A stretch of DNA of 45,060 bases from an uncultured bacterium (GCA_903921365.1 CAIXPS010000392.1:1-45060), one strand, 5' to 3'; positions 30,697 to 40,083 are shown, numbered from the stretch's first letter. The notes: generated by a model not told the origin, from the letters alone. Program-made: numbers and translations.

Positions 30697-33600
30697 GTGG
30701 CACAAGAAAAAATCGTCGTGCGCGGCGCGCGCGTTCACAATCTGAAAAATATCAACGTCGAGATTCCTCGCGATAAACTCGTCGTCATCACCGGTCTGAG
30801 CGGCAGCGGCAAGTCGTCGCTGGCGTTTGACACTATTTTTGCGGAAGGCCAGCGGCGCTATGTCGAGAGTCTGTCGGCCTATGCGCGCCAGTTTCTGGGG
30901 CAGATGGAGAAGCCCGATGTCGATCACATCGAAGGGCTGTCGCCTGCTGTGTCGATCGACCAGAAGGGTTCCAGCCACAACCCGCGCTCAACGGTGGGCA
31001 CCGTCACCGAGATTTATGATTACCTGCGTCTGATGTTTGCCCGCATCGGCATCCAGTACAGCCCCGTGACCGGCCTGCCGCTGGTGTCGCAGTCGGCGGA
31101 GAGCATCGTCGATAGTATCGGCCGCTTGCCCGCCGGCACGCGCGTGCAGGTGCTGGCTCCGCTCATCCGCGATCGCAAGGGGCATCACTCAGGCATCTTC
31201 GACGATATCCGCAAGGAAGGCTTTGTGCGTGTTCGCGTCGATAGTCAGGTGCATGACGTGAGTGAAGAGATCGAACTCGACCGCTACAAGATCCACAACA
31301 TCGAGGCGGTGGTTGACCGGCTGGTTGTTCCGGAGCAGAACAGAGAGATTGGAGACTCGGGATTAGAGATTGCCGGAACCCAAGCTCCACGCGAAGCGTC
31401 TAATCCCCAATCTCCAATCACTAATCTCTCTTCTCCCAGTGAGTTGGCGCAGTTCCTTACCCGCCTGACCGATTCTGTCGAGACGGCGTTGAAACTGGGC
31501 GACGGGTTCTGCGTCGCGATGGTGCAGGAGCCGGCGCCCGAGGCCGCCTGGCGCGATGTGTTGTACAGCGAGAAACGCGTTGATCCAGCCACCGGGATCA
31601 GTTACGGCGACCTTGAGCCCAAGCTGTTCTCGTTCAACTCGCCCAATGGCGCATGCCCTGATTGTCAGGGGTTGGGCAGCAAGATGGAGATCGACCCGGC
31701 GCTGATCGTGCCCAACGTAGAACTCAGCCTCGATGAGAGCGCCATTGCCGCGCTCGAATGGTCGAGCGATGACAGCGGTTATTACAGCCAGATGCTGGCT
31801 GCGGTGTGCGCTCATTTCCATATTCCGATGAACAAGCCGTGGAGCAAGCTGACTGAGGCGCAACGCAACACCATTCTATCTGGCACCGATGGGCAGAAGG
31901 TGCGCGTGGATTACCACAATCGCATGGGCGACCAGCGCGCTTTCGATACCGCTTTTGAAGGCGTGATTCCGAACATGATGCGGCGCTACCGCGATAGTTC
32001 GTCGGAGTGGATTCGCGAGAAGATCGAAGAGTACATGACCTACCGCGTTTGTCCCACGTGTCAGGGCAAACGGCTCAAGCCCGAGGTGCTGGCTGTGCGC
32101 GTGGGCGACCTGAATATCGCCACGATCGCCGACCTGAGCATCGGCAAGGGGCTTTTGTGGGTGAAGGCGCTCGTGGGCGAAAGAGGGGGAGACGCGGAGC
32201 GGGAGCGGAGGAGAAGAGGTGAAGAGGAGAAGACGAGCGGAGGCGAAGGGGTGAGGGGGAGCAGAGGAGCGGGGGAGCAGAGGAGCGAAGAATCTCGAAT
32301 CTCGAATCTCCAATCTCCAATCTCCTCAGCTCAGCCGCTGTCTGAGCGGGACTATTTCATCGCGGGCGGTATTTTGAAGGAGATTCGCGCGCGTTTGCAG
32401 TTCATGGTCGATGTCGGGCTGGACTATCTCACGCTCAGTCGCGCGGCGATGACGCTGAGCGGCGGCGAAGCGCAGCGCATCCGGCTGGCGACGCAGATCG
32501 GTTCGCAATTGATGGGCGTGTTGTACGTGCTGGACGAACCGAGCATCGGCTTGCACTCGCGCGATCAGGCGCGCCTGATCGTCACGTTAAAGCACATGCG
32601 TGATCTAGGCAATACCGTGCTTGTGGTGGAACACGACGATGACACGATGCGCGCGGCTGACTGGATCATCGACATGGGCCCTGGGGCGGGCGTGAACGGC
32701 GGCAATGTCGTTGCCACTGGCACGATCAAGGACATCATGAAGCACAAGACATCGCTGACCGGCGCGTATCTCAGCGGACGGCTGCGCGTGGACGTCCCGG
32801 CCACACGACGCAACGGCAACGGGCGCTCCATCGTGGTGCGTAATGCGCGCGAGAACAATCTGAAGAATATCGACGTCTCGATCCCACTCGGCAAGTTCGT
32901 ATGCGTCACTGGCGTGAGCGGCAGCGGCAAGAGCTCGCTGATTGTTGAATGCCTGTATAAGAAAGCCGTCAACGTGATCAATGGGGCGATGGAACGCCCC
33001 GGCGCGATGGACGCCATCGAGGGGTTGGAGCACGTCGACAAGGTCATCAATATCGACCAGCAACCGATTGGGCGGACGCCACGCTCAAACCCTGCGACAT
33101 ACACCGGCCTGTGGACTCCCTTGCGCGACCTGTTTGCCAGCACCCCCGAGAGCAAACTGCGCGGTTACAAGAGCGGACGCTTCAGCTTCAACGTAAAGGG
33201 CGGGCGTTGCGAGGCCTGCGAAGGGCAGGGCGTGATCCAGATTCAGATGCAGTTCATGCCCGATATTTACGTGACCTGCGATGTGTGCAAGAGCTCGCGC
33301 TTCAACCGCGAGACGCTGCAGGTGCGCTACAAGGGTAAGAACATTGCCGAGGTGCTCGACATGAGCATCACCGAGGCGCAGGTGTTCTTCAAGGATTTAC
33401 CCGCGATTGCCCGCAAGCTCGACACGCTCACCGAGGTCGGATTAAGCTATGTCAAACTTGGCCAACCGGCGACGACCTTGAGCGGCGGCGAAGCGCAGCG
33501 CATCAAGCTGTCGCGCGAGTTGAGCAAGCGCGCCACTGGCCGCACGTTGTACGTGCTCGACGAGCCGTCGGTCGGTCTGCATGCCGACGACGTGCACAAG

Positions 33601-33870
33601 TTAATTCACGTGCTCGACCAGTTGGTCAACGACGGCAACACGGTGGTGGTGATCGAGCACAACCTCGACATCATCAAAGTGGCCGACTGGCTCATCGACA
33701 TGGGGCCGGAGGGCGGCGATGGCGGCGGTCTGATCGTTTCGCAGGGCACGCCCGAAACCATTGCGGCGACGCCTGGATCGCACACCGGCGAATACCTCAA
33801 GCCGGTGCTGGAGCGCGACGCGGCGTGGTCGCAACAGGAAACGAAAAAGCGACTGCGCAAGCGGGCATAG
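30697..33870 (+). CDS. uvrA: Excinuclease ABC subunit UvrA with two repeat-derived insertions
   Basis: UvrA is the DNA damage sensor ATPase of nucleotide excision repair. Both ABC halves are intact: Walker [10 protein letters not shown] (residue 33) and GVSGSGKSS (about 739), signatures [12 protein letters not shown] and [12 protein letters not shown], and Walker B LYVLDEPS twice. The C-terminal zinc finger ([18 protein letters not shown]) is present. At 1057 residues it is over 100 longer than E. coli UvrA (940). The excess is mainly two in-frame insertions: repeat-coded residues about 214-248 (31336-31440), and about 495-546 (32179-32333), a Glu/Arg/Gly tract then [12 protein letters not shown]. 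In zinc module 1 the usual CPxCG before the LEPxLFSFN motif reads VDPATG. GTG 30697 is the start, with TAAACT six bases upstream. Confidence 0.95.
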   Translation: MAQEKIVVRGARVHNLKNINVEIPRDKLVVITGLSGSGKSSLAFDTIFAEGQRRYVESLSAYARQFLGQMEKPDVDHIEGLSPAVSIDQKGSSHNPRSTVGTVTEIYDYLRLMFARIGIQYSPVTGLPLVSQSAESIVDSIGRLPAGTRVQVLAPLIRDRKGHHSGIFDDIRKEGFVRVRVDSQVHDVSEEIELDRYKIHNIEAVVDRLVVPEQNREIGDSGLEIAGTQAPREASNPQSPITNLSSPSELAQFLTRLTDSVETALKLGDGFCVAMVQEPAPEAAWRDVLYSEKRVDPATGISYGDLEPKLFSFNSPNGACPDCQGLGSKMEIDPALIVPNVELSLDESAIAALEWSSDDSGYYSQMLAAVCAHFHIPMNKPWSKLTEAQRNTILSGTDGQKVRVDYHNRMGDQRAFDTAFEGVIPNMMRRYRDSSSEWIREKIEEYMTYRVCPTCQGKRLKPEVLAVRVGDLNIATIADLSIGKGLLWVKALVGERGGDAERERRRRGEEEKTSGGEGVRGSRGAGEQRSEESRISNLQSPISSAQPLSERDYFIAGGILKEIRARLQFMVDVGLDYLTLSRAAMTLSGGEAQRIRLATQIGSQLMGVLYVLDEPSIGLHSRDQARLIVTLKHMRDLGNTVLVVEHDDDTMRAADWIIDMGPGAGVNGGNVVATGTIKDIMKHKTSLTGAYLSGRLRVDVPATRRNGNGRSIVVRNARENNLKNIDVSIPLGKFVCVTGVSGSGKSSLIVECLYKKAVNVINGAMERPGAMDAIEGLEHVDKVINIDQQPIGRTPRSNPATYTGLWTPLRDLFASTPESKLRGYKSGRFSFNVKGGRCEACEGQGVIQIQMQFMPDIYVTCDVCKSSRFNRETLQVRYKGKNIAEVLDMSITEAQVFFKDLPAIARKLDTLTEVGLSYVKLGQPATTLSGGEAQRIKLSRELSKRATGRTLYVLDEPSVGLHADDVHKLIHVLDQLVNDGNTVVVIEHNLDIIKVADWLIDMGPEGGDGGGLIVSQGTPETIAATPGSHTGEYLKPVLERDAAWSQQETKKRLRKRA
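31336..31440 (+). repeat. AATCTCC inverted element inside uvrA (insertion 1)
   Basis: This segment encodes residues [16 protein letters not shown] and onward to SSPSE, absent from normal UvrA. Arm 31347-31367 and arm 31399-31419 are 21-base imperfect inverted repeats (18 of 21 match) of the AATCTCC/AATCCCC unit, separated by 31 bases that include ACGCGAAGCGT (31389-31399). Confidence 0.85.
32179..32333 (+). repeat. Purine tract plus AATCTCC repeat inside uvrA (insertion 2)
   Basis: About 112 purine-rich bases (GGAGCGGG and GAAGAGG units with few C/T) are followed by AATCTCGAATCTCGAATCTC and CAATCTCCAATCTCC (32291-32324). The frame stays open and joins the normal UvrA linker at [11 protein letters not shown]. 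The layout copies the two repeat types found separately at 10861 and 11412. Confidence 0.85.
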
Positions 33871-34255
33871 CTCCTACGGCGATCGTTGTGTTCCGGCGGC
33901 CCATGCACTGCCGACATTGGGCGTGGCGCGCGTGAAGTGACGCCAACGTCGGGAAGTACAACTATATCAGGACACGGAGCGCGAATCCATCCCCAACTAT
34001 GTCAACGCCTACCGGGTTCCCGTGCCCGCAAGCTCGTTTTCGCGCCGATATCAGCGAGGCGCAGTCACATGGATATCTCTATTCACCGTATTGCGCCATT
34101 TGAAATACCTGCTCGTTTTGAACTTTCCCATCAGGGCTACAGACGAAGCTATAACACGGTTACTCTCGTCAAGTTTTGATGCGAGGGATGCGGCGCCGAT
34201 CCACTCTGGTAGAATCCGGCGACTATATTTATTGTTTGATGGAGATTAACTGATT
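33871..34255. other. Gene-poor region after uvrA
   Basis: No convincing gene is seen in this 385-base stretch. A frame from 33886 to 34179 has a codon pattern unlike its neighbours and no recognised motif. Fragments (for example IPNYVNAYRVP near 33987) may be remnants of a lost gene. Confidence 0.55.
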
Positions 34256-34412
34256 ATGCATTTGTTACACATTGTTTCAACACCATGCGGCTCACAAGAA
34301 AGCTATCCATGAGGCGCGCGAATTGGCCACAACCATCGAGTGGCGCTTGCAGCGCGAGGCGTCGAATACGGAAACCCCGTCCGGACTGAAACCCGCGCCC
34401 ATTTTCGAATAG
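34256..34412 (+). pseudogene. Internally deleted flavodoxin-fold NAD(P)H oxidoreductase remnant
   Basis: After GGAG (34241) and an ATG at 34256 the frame gives MHLLHIVSTPCGSQESYP and then stops at 34310. This N-terminus resembles azoreductase/NAD(P)H-quinone oxidoreductases (MxLLHIxSSPRG). A second frame from about 34281 to the TAG at 34410-34412 gives HKKAIHEARELATTIEWRL and a C-terminal tail ending PAPIFE. It looks like the two ends of one gene with about 150 codons lost and a frameshift. The family call rests on a short N-terminus and is tentative. Confidence 0.4.
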
Positions 34413-34442
34413 AGGCACACACCTCGGGATGATTCTGACTTG

Positions 34443-34476
34443 GTCAGGGCGAGATATTAACAGGTTTCGCCCTGAC
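34443..34476. terminator. Hairpin downstream of the ACT-domain gene
   Basis: GTCAGGGCGA (34443-34452) pairs perfectly with TCGCCCTGAC (34467-34476) over a 14-base loop. It lies 50 bases beyond the stop of the minus-strand ACT gene, but neither side has a clear T-run, so termination is uncertain. Confidence 0.4.
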
Positions 34477-34526
34477 TATAGGCTATGGCGAAAGCAATAT
34501 CTTTCCGTTGAATCCCGCACTTTCTT

Positions 34527-35054
34527 CTATGCGGGCGTGACGGTGACATCGACGTTCAGCCGATTCCCGACAGCGATCAGGGCTGTTTCCCAGGATTGGC
34601 CGGCGAGGCTGGGCGGCACAGCGACGACCCCCTTCATGTTAAACAGCGGTGAACCGCTGACCGGCGCCTGCGCCACGTGCATGTCCATGAACTCGATATT
34701 GATACCTTGCTCCCGCATGATGCGGGCGATCTCATGGACGATGCCCTCTTGATCTGCTCCGCGCACCGCGATCTGGTACGGCCGCCAGCCCGGGTGTGCG
34801 TGCGCATCCGTTTGCTTAGTCCGGGTGGTGGTCACTTTGTAACCCTGCGCGATCAGAGATTGCAAATCCGTCTCCAGTCCCGCCAGTTGTTCAGACGGTA
34901 AGGAAACAAGCATCAGAATCGCAAACTCGCTGGCGAGGTGAGCCATATGGCTGACCTCGACGTTACTGCCACGGTTTAATAGCAGCCTGGTTACTTCCTC
35001 AACGATTCCGATTCGATCAGCGCCTGTAAAGGTAAGGATGATATTTGTGTCCAT
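34527..35054 (-). CDS. Double ACT-domain regulator, GcvR-like
   Basis: This 175-residue protein contains two ACT domains. The first (DTNIILTFTGADRIGIVEEV, followed by SNVEVSHMAHLASEFAILML) and second (IAVRGADQEGIVHEIARIMR, then NIEFMDMHVAQAP) are typical of the GcvR family, small amino-acid-sensing proteins that control the glycine cleavage operon in E. coli. In Chloroflexota the target is unknown. The start is ATG 35054; ATG 35078 adds eight residues (MSYPGYRC) and neither has a strong ribosome site. It lies 60 bases after the sigA stop on the same strand. Confidence 0.82.
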   Translation of the reverse strand: MDTNIILTFTGADRIGIVEEVTRLLLNRGSNVEVSHMAHLASEFAILMLVSLPSEQLAGLETDLQSLIAQGYKVTTTRTKQTDAHAHPGWRPYQIAVRGADQEGIVHEIARIMREQGINIEFMDMHVAQAPVSGSPLFNMKGVVAVPPSLAGQSWETALIAVGNRLNVDVTVTPA

Positions 35055-35114
35055 ACATCGATATCCCGGGTAACTCATGTCGCGTGGACGTGTCTGTGAT
35101 TGTGCCTGCTATCC

Positions 35115-36356
35115 CTATTCACGCAGGAAATCGCGTAGCTTGCGCGTATGCACTGGATGGCGTAACCGGCTGAGCGCCTGTGCCTCGATCTGACGCACCC
35201 GTTCACGCGTGATCCCCAGCTTCTTGCCCACTTCTTCAAGCGTATAGGTTTCACCATCCAGCAGGCCGTAGCGAAACTGCAGGATGCGTAGTTCGCGCGG
35301 CGGAAGGCTGGACAGGATATCCGATAGTTGTTCACGCAGCATTTGTGAGAAAACAAGTTCTGCCGGCGGAGGGCTGCTGTCGTCCGGGATGAAATCACCG
35401 AATACGCTTTCATCTTCGTCGTTGTTCGGCGTTTCCAGGCTGATCGGCTGGCGCGCGGTCTGGATGATCTGCTCGGCTTTGTTAACCGTCACATCCAGGG
35501 CTTCCGCCAACTCTGCCACAGTCGGGTCATGCCCAAGTTCCTGTGTCAAGTGATGACTCGCGCGCAACATGCGATTGATCTGATCGCCCATATGAACCGG
35601 CACCCGGATGGTGCGCCCTTGATCAGCAATAGCGCGTGTGACGGCCTGGCGAATCCACCAAGTGGCATAGGTGCTGAATTTGTAACCCCGATTCCAGTCA
35701 AATTTCCGGGTCGCGCGCATCAGACCGACATTACCCTCCTGGATCAAATCCAGGAACGGCACGCCGCGCCCGATGTACTTTTTGGCGACGCTGATTACCA
35801 GACGGGAGTTGGCGTTGATGAGATGCTCGCGCGCGGCCAGCCCATCCTGGATCAGATGCTCGTTCCGCTCCAGCTCTTTAGGCGTGTGTTTTTCGAGCAA
35901 CTGATTCTCGCGCGCCCATTTGCCCCGGTCCATCCGTTGCGCCAGATCGACTTCCTGCATTGCAGTGAGCAAAGGAACGCGTCCGACTTCCTTCAGATAC
36001 AGGCCAACCGTATCGTCGGCCTCAACCGCCTCCATGAAGTTTTCGTTGGTATGGTCTGCGAATTCGTCGTCGTCGTCATCGTAGGCCATCTGATCTTCGG
36101 CCTCATCTTCACTCTCGATGACCTGAATCCCTGCATCGGTCAGGGCTACAAATACCTCATCCCTCTGCTCGATATTTTTCTCGGCATCTGGAAATGCGGC
36201 CAGGATGTCAGAATACGTGACATAGCCTTTGTCACGGCCGATATTCAGGAGATGTTCCTCACTGGATAACTCCTCAACCGTGATTTCTTCCAGAGCTGTT
36301 GATCCATGTGTGGCAGCCTGTGGTGTTATTACTACTTTCTTCTTAATACCCATCAC
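35115..36356 (-). CDS. sigA: RNA polymerase sigma factor SigA/RpoD
   Basis: This 413-residue group 1 sigma factor guides RNA polymerase to housekeeping promoters. It has a short region 1.1-like part, an acidic linker ([16 protein letters not shown]), region 1.2 ([20 protein letters not shown]), regions 2.1-2.4 ([40 protein letters not shown]), region 3 and region 4.2 with helix-turn-helix ([20 protein letters not shown]). [20 protein letters not shown] is region 3. Region 1.1 is brief and non-conserved. The start is MMGIKKK at 36356; the second Met is possible. Confidence 0.95.
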   Translation of the reverse strand: MMGIKKKVVITPQAATHGSTALEEITVEELSSEEHLLNIGRDKGYVTYSDILAAFPDAEKNIEQRDEVFVALTDAGIQVIESEDEAEDQMAYDDDDDEFADHTNENFMEAVEADDTVGLYLKEVGRVPLLTAMQEVDLAQRMDRGKWARENQLLEKHTPKELERNEHLIQDGLAAREHLINANSRLVISVAKKYIGRGVPFLDLIQEGNVGLMRATRKFDWNRGYKFSTYATWWIRQAVTRAIADQGRTIRVPVHMGDQINRMLRASHHLTQELGHDPTVAELAEALDVTVNKAEQIIQTARQPISLETPNNDEDESVFGDFIPDDSSPPPAELVFSQMLREQLSDILSSLPPRELRILQFRYGLLDGETYTLEEVGKKLGITRERVRQIEAQALSRLRHPVHTRKLRDFLRE

Positions 36357-36552
36357 TACACCTGTGTACGCGCTAACACTAAGAGTACCACTAGAATCGC
36401 GTTATGTCTATGAGAGCAGACAATAACAGTGAGGTATATCATACTCCTGTCTACATGCGCGATGATGTCTGGAGTAACGGGACACATCCGTTGCGCCAGT
36501 AAGTGCATTGAGCAGGGTTTTAATGATCCTTCTTGTTGAAACGGCAGGAAAA
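36357..36552. other. Divergent promoter region between sigA and the enolase-superfamily gene
   Basis: This 196-base gap lies between divergent genes and must hold promoters for both, but I could not pick a reliable -35/-10 pair. An AGGAA ribosome site (36546-36550) serves the plus-strand gene. Confidence 0.5.
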
Positions 36553-37704
36553 ATGAAAATAGTTGATTTACAGGTCATTCGTTTTCGCGTTCGTCGGCAA
36601 TCCTTCCAGAATACCCGGCTTTTGCCAGAGATTGACGCTATCCAAAGCTTGACAAAAATCATCACCGATGAGGGCGCAGAGGGCTATTACCTTGGCGGTA
36701 GCGGTCATGGCGACATGGATGGTTTGTCCGTTGCACAGACAGCGGCGGTGGAAGGTCACTTCAAATCGCAGCTCATCGGGCAGGATCCCTTTGACCGGGA
36801 GAAGTTCTGGCAGTGGTTCTCGGTGGCTAATCAGGATGAAAACCTGATTAGCGTTATCGATATGGCGCTGTGGGATTTGCAGGCTCGCGCCTTCGGTGTG
36901 CCGATATATAAGATGCTGGGCGGTTGCCGAGACAAAGTCAAGGCGTATGCCAGCACCTACCCGAACATGGGCACGCCTGATGATTATGCAAACCATGCGC
37001 TCGCATGCAAACGCCAGGGCTATACGCATTACAAGATTCACCCGTATTATTTCTGGGATCCTGTAACCAAAGCGCCGGTCCCGGGCAGACCTTCTCATAT
37101 TGAGCAGGACATCGAAGCATGTCAAGCAGTTCGCGCGGCAGTGGGAAAGGATATGGTGCTCAGCTTTGATCCCTGGGGCACGTATCGCAACTACGAAGAG
37201 GCTTACCGTGTGGGCCGTGAACTTGAGAAGCTCAACTTTTACTGGTATGAACACCCCATGCTGGAGTATCGTGTCGCAACTTACGAGAAACTGACGCGTG
37301 AACTGGATATCCCTATCCTGTCGCCGGAGATCGCGGCGGGGGGCTTCTACACTCGCGCTGACTGGATACGGCGCGGCGCGTCAGACATGACTCGCATCGA
37401 TGTCTTGCGCGGCGGCATTACTGGTGTAAAGAAAATGACCGCTGTCGCCGAGGCGTATGGTGTGAAGTGTGAAATCCACATGTCCGGTTTTGGCAATCTG
37501 CAGATTCTGGGTTCGACCAGCGAGGATGTTTGCGAATATTACGAGCGCGGTTTGCTGGCCCCGGGTATCGATTACGAGACGCCGCCGCCCTATCTGGAGA
37601 CGATCGGTGATCCGATGGATGAGCAGGGCTACGTCCACCTGCCTCAAGCGCCCGGCATGGGATATCGGATTAAGTGGGATTACATCAACGAGCATCGTCT
37701 ATAG
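36553..37704 (+). CDS. Enolase-superfamily sugar-acid dehydratase (mandelate racemase/MLE type)
   Basis: This 383-residue protein has the enolase-superfamily capping domain and barrel. Metal ligands appear as SFDPWG (Asp), YWYEHPM (Glu) and LSPEIAAGG (Glu), with a KIHPYYFWD segment at the KxK/KxH position and a His in EIHMSGFGNLQ that fits an acid-sugar dehydratase base. VIDMALWDLQARAFGVPIYK is the typical N-terminal barrel helix. Such enzymes dehydrate galactonate, rhamnonate, altronate or related acids. The substrate is not readable. ATG 36553 follows AGGAA by two bases; earlier ATGs in frame are further from it. It faces the mannonate-dehydratase-like gene across 21 bases. Confidence 0.9.
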   Translation: MKIVDLQVIRFRVRRQSFQNTRLLPEIDAIQSLTKIITDEGAEGYYLGGSGHGDMDGLSVAQTAAVEGHFKSQLIGQDPFDREKFWQWFSVANQDENLISVIDMALWDLQARAFGVPIYKMLGGCRDKVKAYASTYPNMGTPDDYANHALACKRQGYTHYKIHPYYFWDPVTKAPVPGRPSHIEQDIEACQAVRAAVGKDMVLSFDPWGTYRNYEEAYRVGRELEKLNFYWYEHPMLEYRVATYEKLTRELDIPILSPEIAAGGFYTRADWIRRGASDMTRIDVLRGGITGVKKMTAVAEAYGVKCEIHMSGFGNLQILGSTSEDVCEYYERGLLAPGIDYETPPPYLETIGDPMDEQGYVHLPQAPGMGYRIKWDYINEHRL

Positions 37705-37725
37705 CAGACACTCCGTATATAAGCG

Positions 37726-38682
37726 CTATCCGCCCGCTTCCGCCCGCTGCATCAATGCGCGCATGTAGCCGATGGCGTAGGCGGTGGCAGCGCCTTTGTA
37801 GGCGGCGGGCATCTGCGGTGAGTGGTCGAGGATCATCGTGCCACTGTAGCCGGTGTCGCAGAACAGCTTCATGACACGGTACATATCCATGTAACCGTTG
37901 TCGAGATAGGTCTCGGTGAAAACCGGCAGTGGGCTGGTGACGTTGCGGAAATGGACGATATAGATGCGCCCTTCGGCAACGAACTCGCGCACTGCGGAGA
38001 ACAGGTCGCCAAAGGCGGCCGCGCCTTCCAGCCAGCAGCCCACGCAGAACTCCAAGCCCAGGTTGGGGCTGGCAGCGATTTCGAAGGCGCGCCGGTAATC
38101 AGCGTAACTGTGGATCAGGCACGGGATGCCGCCGAGTTTTCCGTCCACCGGCGGGTCGTTGGGGTGCAGCGCCAGGCGAACCCCGGCCGCTTCGGCCACC
38201 GGGATCACGCGCCGGCAGAAGTAGGTGAAGTTCTCCCACAACTCTTCCCGCTCGTACTCGCGCCCGTGCGTCAGCGGCTGGGCGTAAAGAGACGCCAGGT
38301 CCACATGCCGCGCTGCTGAGAAGCGATTTTGGCCTGGCGCCGAGCTCCAGACCTGGTCGGGTTCCCATGTGAAGGTGGTGGTGTGAATGCCTGCTCGCCC
38401 CAGGTCTTGAATGAAGGCGCAGAATTGTTCGATCATCTCGTCCCGGCCAGGCAACGCCAGGTGTATCTTGTCGGACTTTCCCAGACGGATGTTGCCAGCG
38501 TTATACAGGCGCAGCCCGGCGGCCTCAATGCGCTGGCGTAGCCCGGCAAGATAGTCGTAGGAGCACTGGTCCTCTGTGAGCCAGGTATACACACAATCCA
38601 TACCCAACTGGCGGGCGAAGAGCAACTCGTCCTCAGCAGGATCAGGGTCGACGAACATCGAGAGTTTGATTGAGCAAGGCAT
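37726..38682 (-). CDS. Mannonate dehydratase-like TIM-barrel enzyme
   Basis: This 318-residue TIM-barrel protein resembles UxuA (D-mannonate to 2-keto-3-deoxygluconate). It has the VRLALHPNDPPVDGKLGGIP loop (canonical HPDDPP), LEFCVGCWLEG, VHFRNVTSP and the late ETYLDNGYMDMYRVMKLF. The HPDDPP Asp is Asn here and the protein is shorter than classical UxuA (about 350-390), so it may belong to a related xylose isomerase-like subfamily with another sugar acid. It lies 74 bases after potD on the same strand and next to an enolase-superfamily dehydratase on the other strand. Confidence 0.75.
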   Translation of the reverse strand: MPCSIKLSMFVDPDPAEDELLFARQLGMDCVYTWLTEDQCSYDYLAGLRQRIEAAGLRLYNAGNIRLGKSDKIHLALPGRDEMIEQFCAFIQDLGRAGIHTTTFTWEPDQVWSSAPGQNRFSAARHVDLASLYAQPLTHGREYEREELWENFTYFCRRVIPVAEAAGVRLALHPNDPPVDGKLGGIPCLIHSYADYRRAFEIAASPNLGLEFCVGCWLEGAAAFGDLFSAVREFVAEGRIYIVHFRNVTSPLPVFTETYLDNGYMDMYRVMKLFCDTGYSGTMILDHSPQMPAAYKGAATAYAIGYMRALMQRAEAGG

Positions 38683-38756
38683 GATTTTTCCTTCCGTCCG
38701 ATTGTAGAACGTTTCAAGGAACGCGATCCTCTCCGTTACTTCCTGTGAGGCAAATC

Positions 38757-40031
38757 TTATTGCCCGATGCCCACCTCCGTCCAGGCGCGGTCAAACAGCG
38801 CTTGCACCTTGGCGTCGCCACGGGTCAGGAATTCGAGCTTTGCGCCCATCGCCGCGATGTCGGGATAGATGTACTTGTTGTTCAGCAGTTCTTTGTCGAT
38901 CAAGCCCTGCTTCAGGGCTTCGCCATTCGGCGTCGGGAAGGCGAGTTTGTTGGCGTTTATGGCTGCGATGTCGGGGCGCAGCAGGAAGTTGATGAACACC
39001 TCGGCGGTGTACTTGCTCTTGGCGCCCTTGGGAATCGCCAGGTTGTCCTGCCACACGGTGGTCACCCCGTCGGGGATGACGAACTTCAGACCGGGCTTCT
39101 CGCGCGTCGCCACAATCCCGTCGCCCGTATACAGCATTCCGACGACGACATCGCCCGATATCAGGTTGGAGCGGTTGTCCACACTGCTGTAGTAACCCTT
39201 CACGTTTGGCTTCTGACCGAGCAGCACCTTCTTGGCCTCGTCGATCTGTTTGGCGTCGGTCGCGTTGGCCGTATAGCCCTTGTAGCGTAACGCGGCGCCG
39301 AGGCTTTCGCGCTCATCGTCGATCATGCCGATTTTGCCCTTGATGTCGTCGGCGGGTTCGAAGATGTCCTTCCACGAGGTGATGTCGCGCTTCAGTTTGG
39401 CGCTGTCGTATGCGATCCCGGTCGTGCCCCAGAAGTAGGCCAGCGAGTACTCGCCGGTCGGGTCAAAGTACAGCTTGTAATGCTGTGGGTCGAGGTTCTT
39501 CACGTTTGGCACGTTGGCAAAATCGAACTTCTCAAGCATGCCGGCGGTGATCATTTTTTCGACCATGTAGTCGGAGGGGACGATGATGTCGTAGCCGGGA
39601 TTGCCGCCCGCCTGAAACTTGGCGAAAAGCGCCTCGTTGCTGTCGTAGTTATCGACACTCACCTTGACGCCGTATTCTTTCTGGAACATATCCAATATGT
39701 CCTGCGAAATATAGTCCGACCAGTTGTACATGGCGAGTTCGGGCACGAGCTTGGACTTATCGACCACGAGTGGGACAGCGGTTGCCGTCGCGACGGCGGT
39801 CGCTGTTGCAACTGCGGCCTTTGTTGGCGCGGGGGTATCCGTGGCTTTTGGTGCAGCCGTCGGCGTGGGCGCATCGGTGGGTTTCGCCGTCGCCATTGGC
39901 GGAGCGGTCGTCGTCGCTGCTGGAGCCACGGTCGGGGGAATCGTTGTGGGCGCGGCAGCGCCACCACAGGCAGTCAGGGCGATGGCAAGAGCGATTGCCA
40001 ATCCAGAAATACGCACTGCGAATTTGTTCAC
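38757..40031 (-). CDS. potD: Polyamine ABC transporter substrate-binding lipoprotein (PotD/PotF)
   Basis: This 424-residue periplasm-side binding protein has a signal peptide with lipobox LTACGG (Cys22). A long Ala/Thr/Pro linker (about residues 25-90) precedes a PotD-like domain starting at LAMYNWSDYISQDILDMF with NPGYDIIVPSDYMVEKMI and a late KYTAEVFINFLLRPDIAAI. The linker is longer than usual, like other Chloroflexota lipoproteins. The start is GTG 40031 with AGGAGA upstream, giving a proper signal peptide; an in-frame TTG at 40052 is the less likely alternative. It completes the potABCD cluster. Spermidine/putrescine specificity is inferred from family and operon. Confidence 0.9.
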   Translation of the reverse strand: MNKFAVRISGLAIALAIALTACGGAAAPTTIPPTVAPAATTTAPPMATAKPTDAPTPTAAPKATDTPAPTKAAVATATAVATATAVPLVVDKSKLVPELAMYNWSDYISQDILDMFQKEYGVKVSVDNYDSNEALFAKFQAGGNPGYDIIVPSDYMVEKMITAGMLEKFDFANVPNVKNLDPQHYKLYFDPTGEYSLAYFWGTTGIAYDSAKLKRDITSWKDIFEPADDIKGKIGMIDDERESLGAALRYKGYTANATDAKQIDEAKKVLLGQKPNVKGYYSSVDNRSNLISGDVVVGMLYTGDGIVATREKPGLKFVIPDGVTTVWQDNLAIPKGAKSKYTAEVFINFLLRPDIAAINANKLAFPTPNGEALKQGLIDKELLNNKYIYPDIAAMGAKLEFLTRGDAKVQALFDRAWTEVGIGQ

Positions 40032-40083
40032 TTCAGAAATTTCTCCTCTCAAAAAAAGACGACTGACAGGAATATGAACGCGG

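Noticed and set aside
30517-30978. N-terminal extension of the aldo/keto reductase
   Set aside because: It crosses the C-rich repeat and the start of uvrA on the other strand. The family begins at MHSTIQIG-type residues at 30516.
33886-34179. 97-codon frame after uvrA
   Set aside because: There is no ribosome site, motif or codon pattern. The region looks decayed.
34443-34476. Strong rho-independent terminator
   Set aside because: The 10-base stem is perfect but no T-run follows on either strand, so it is kept only as a low-confidence feature.
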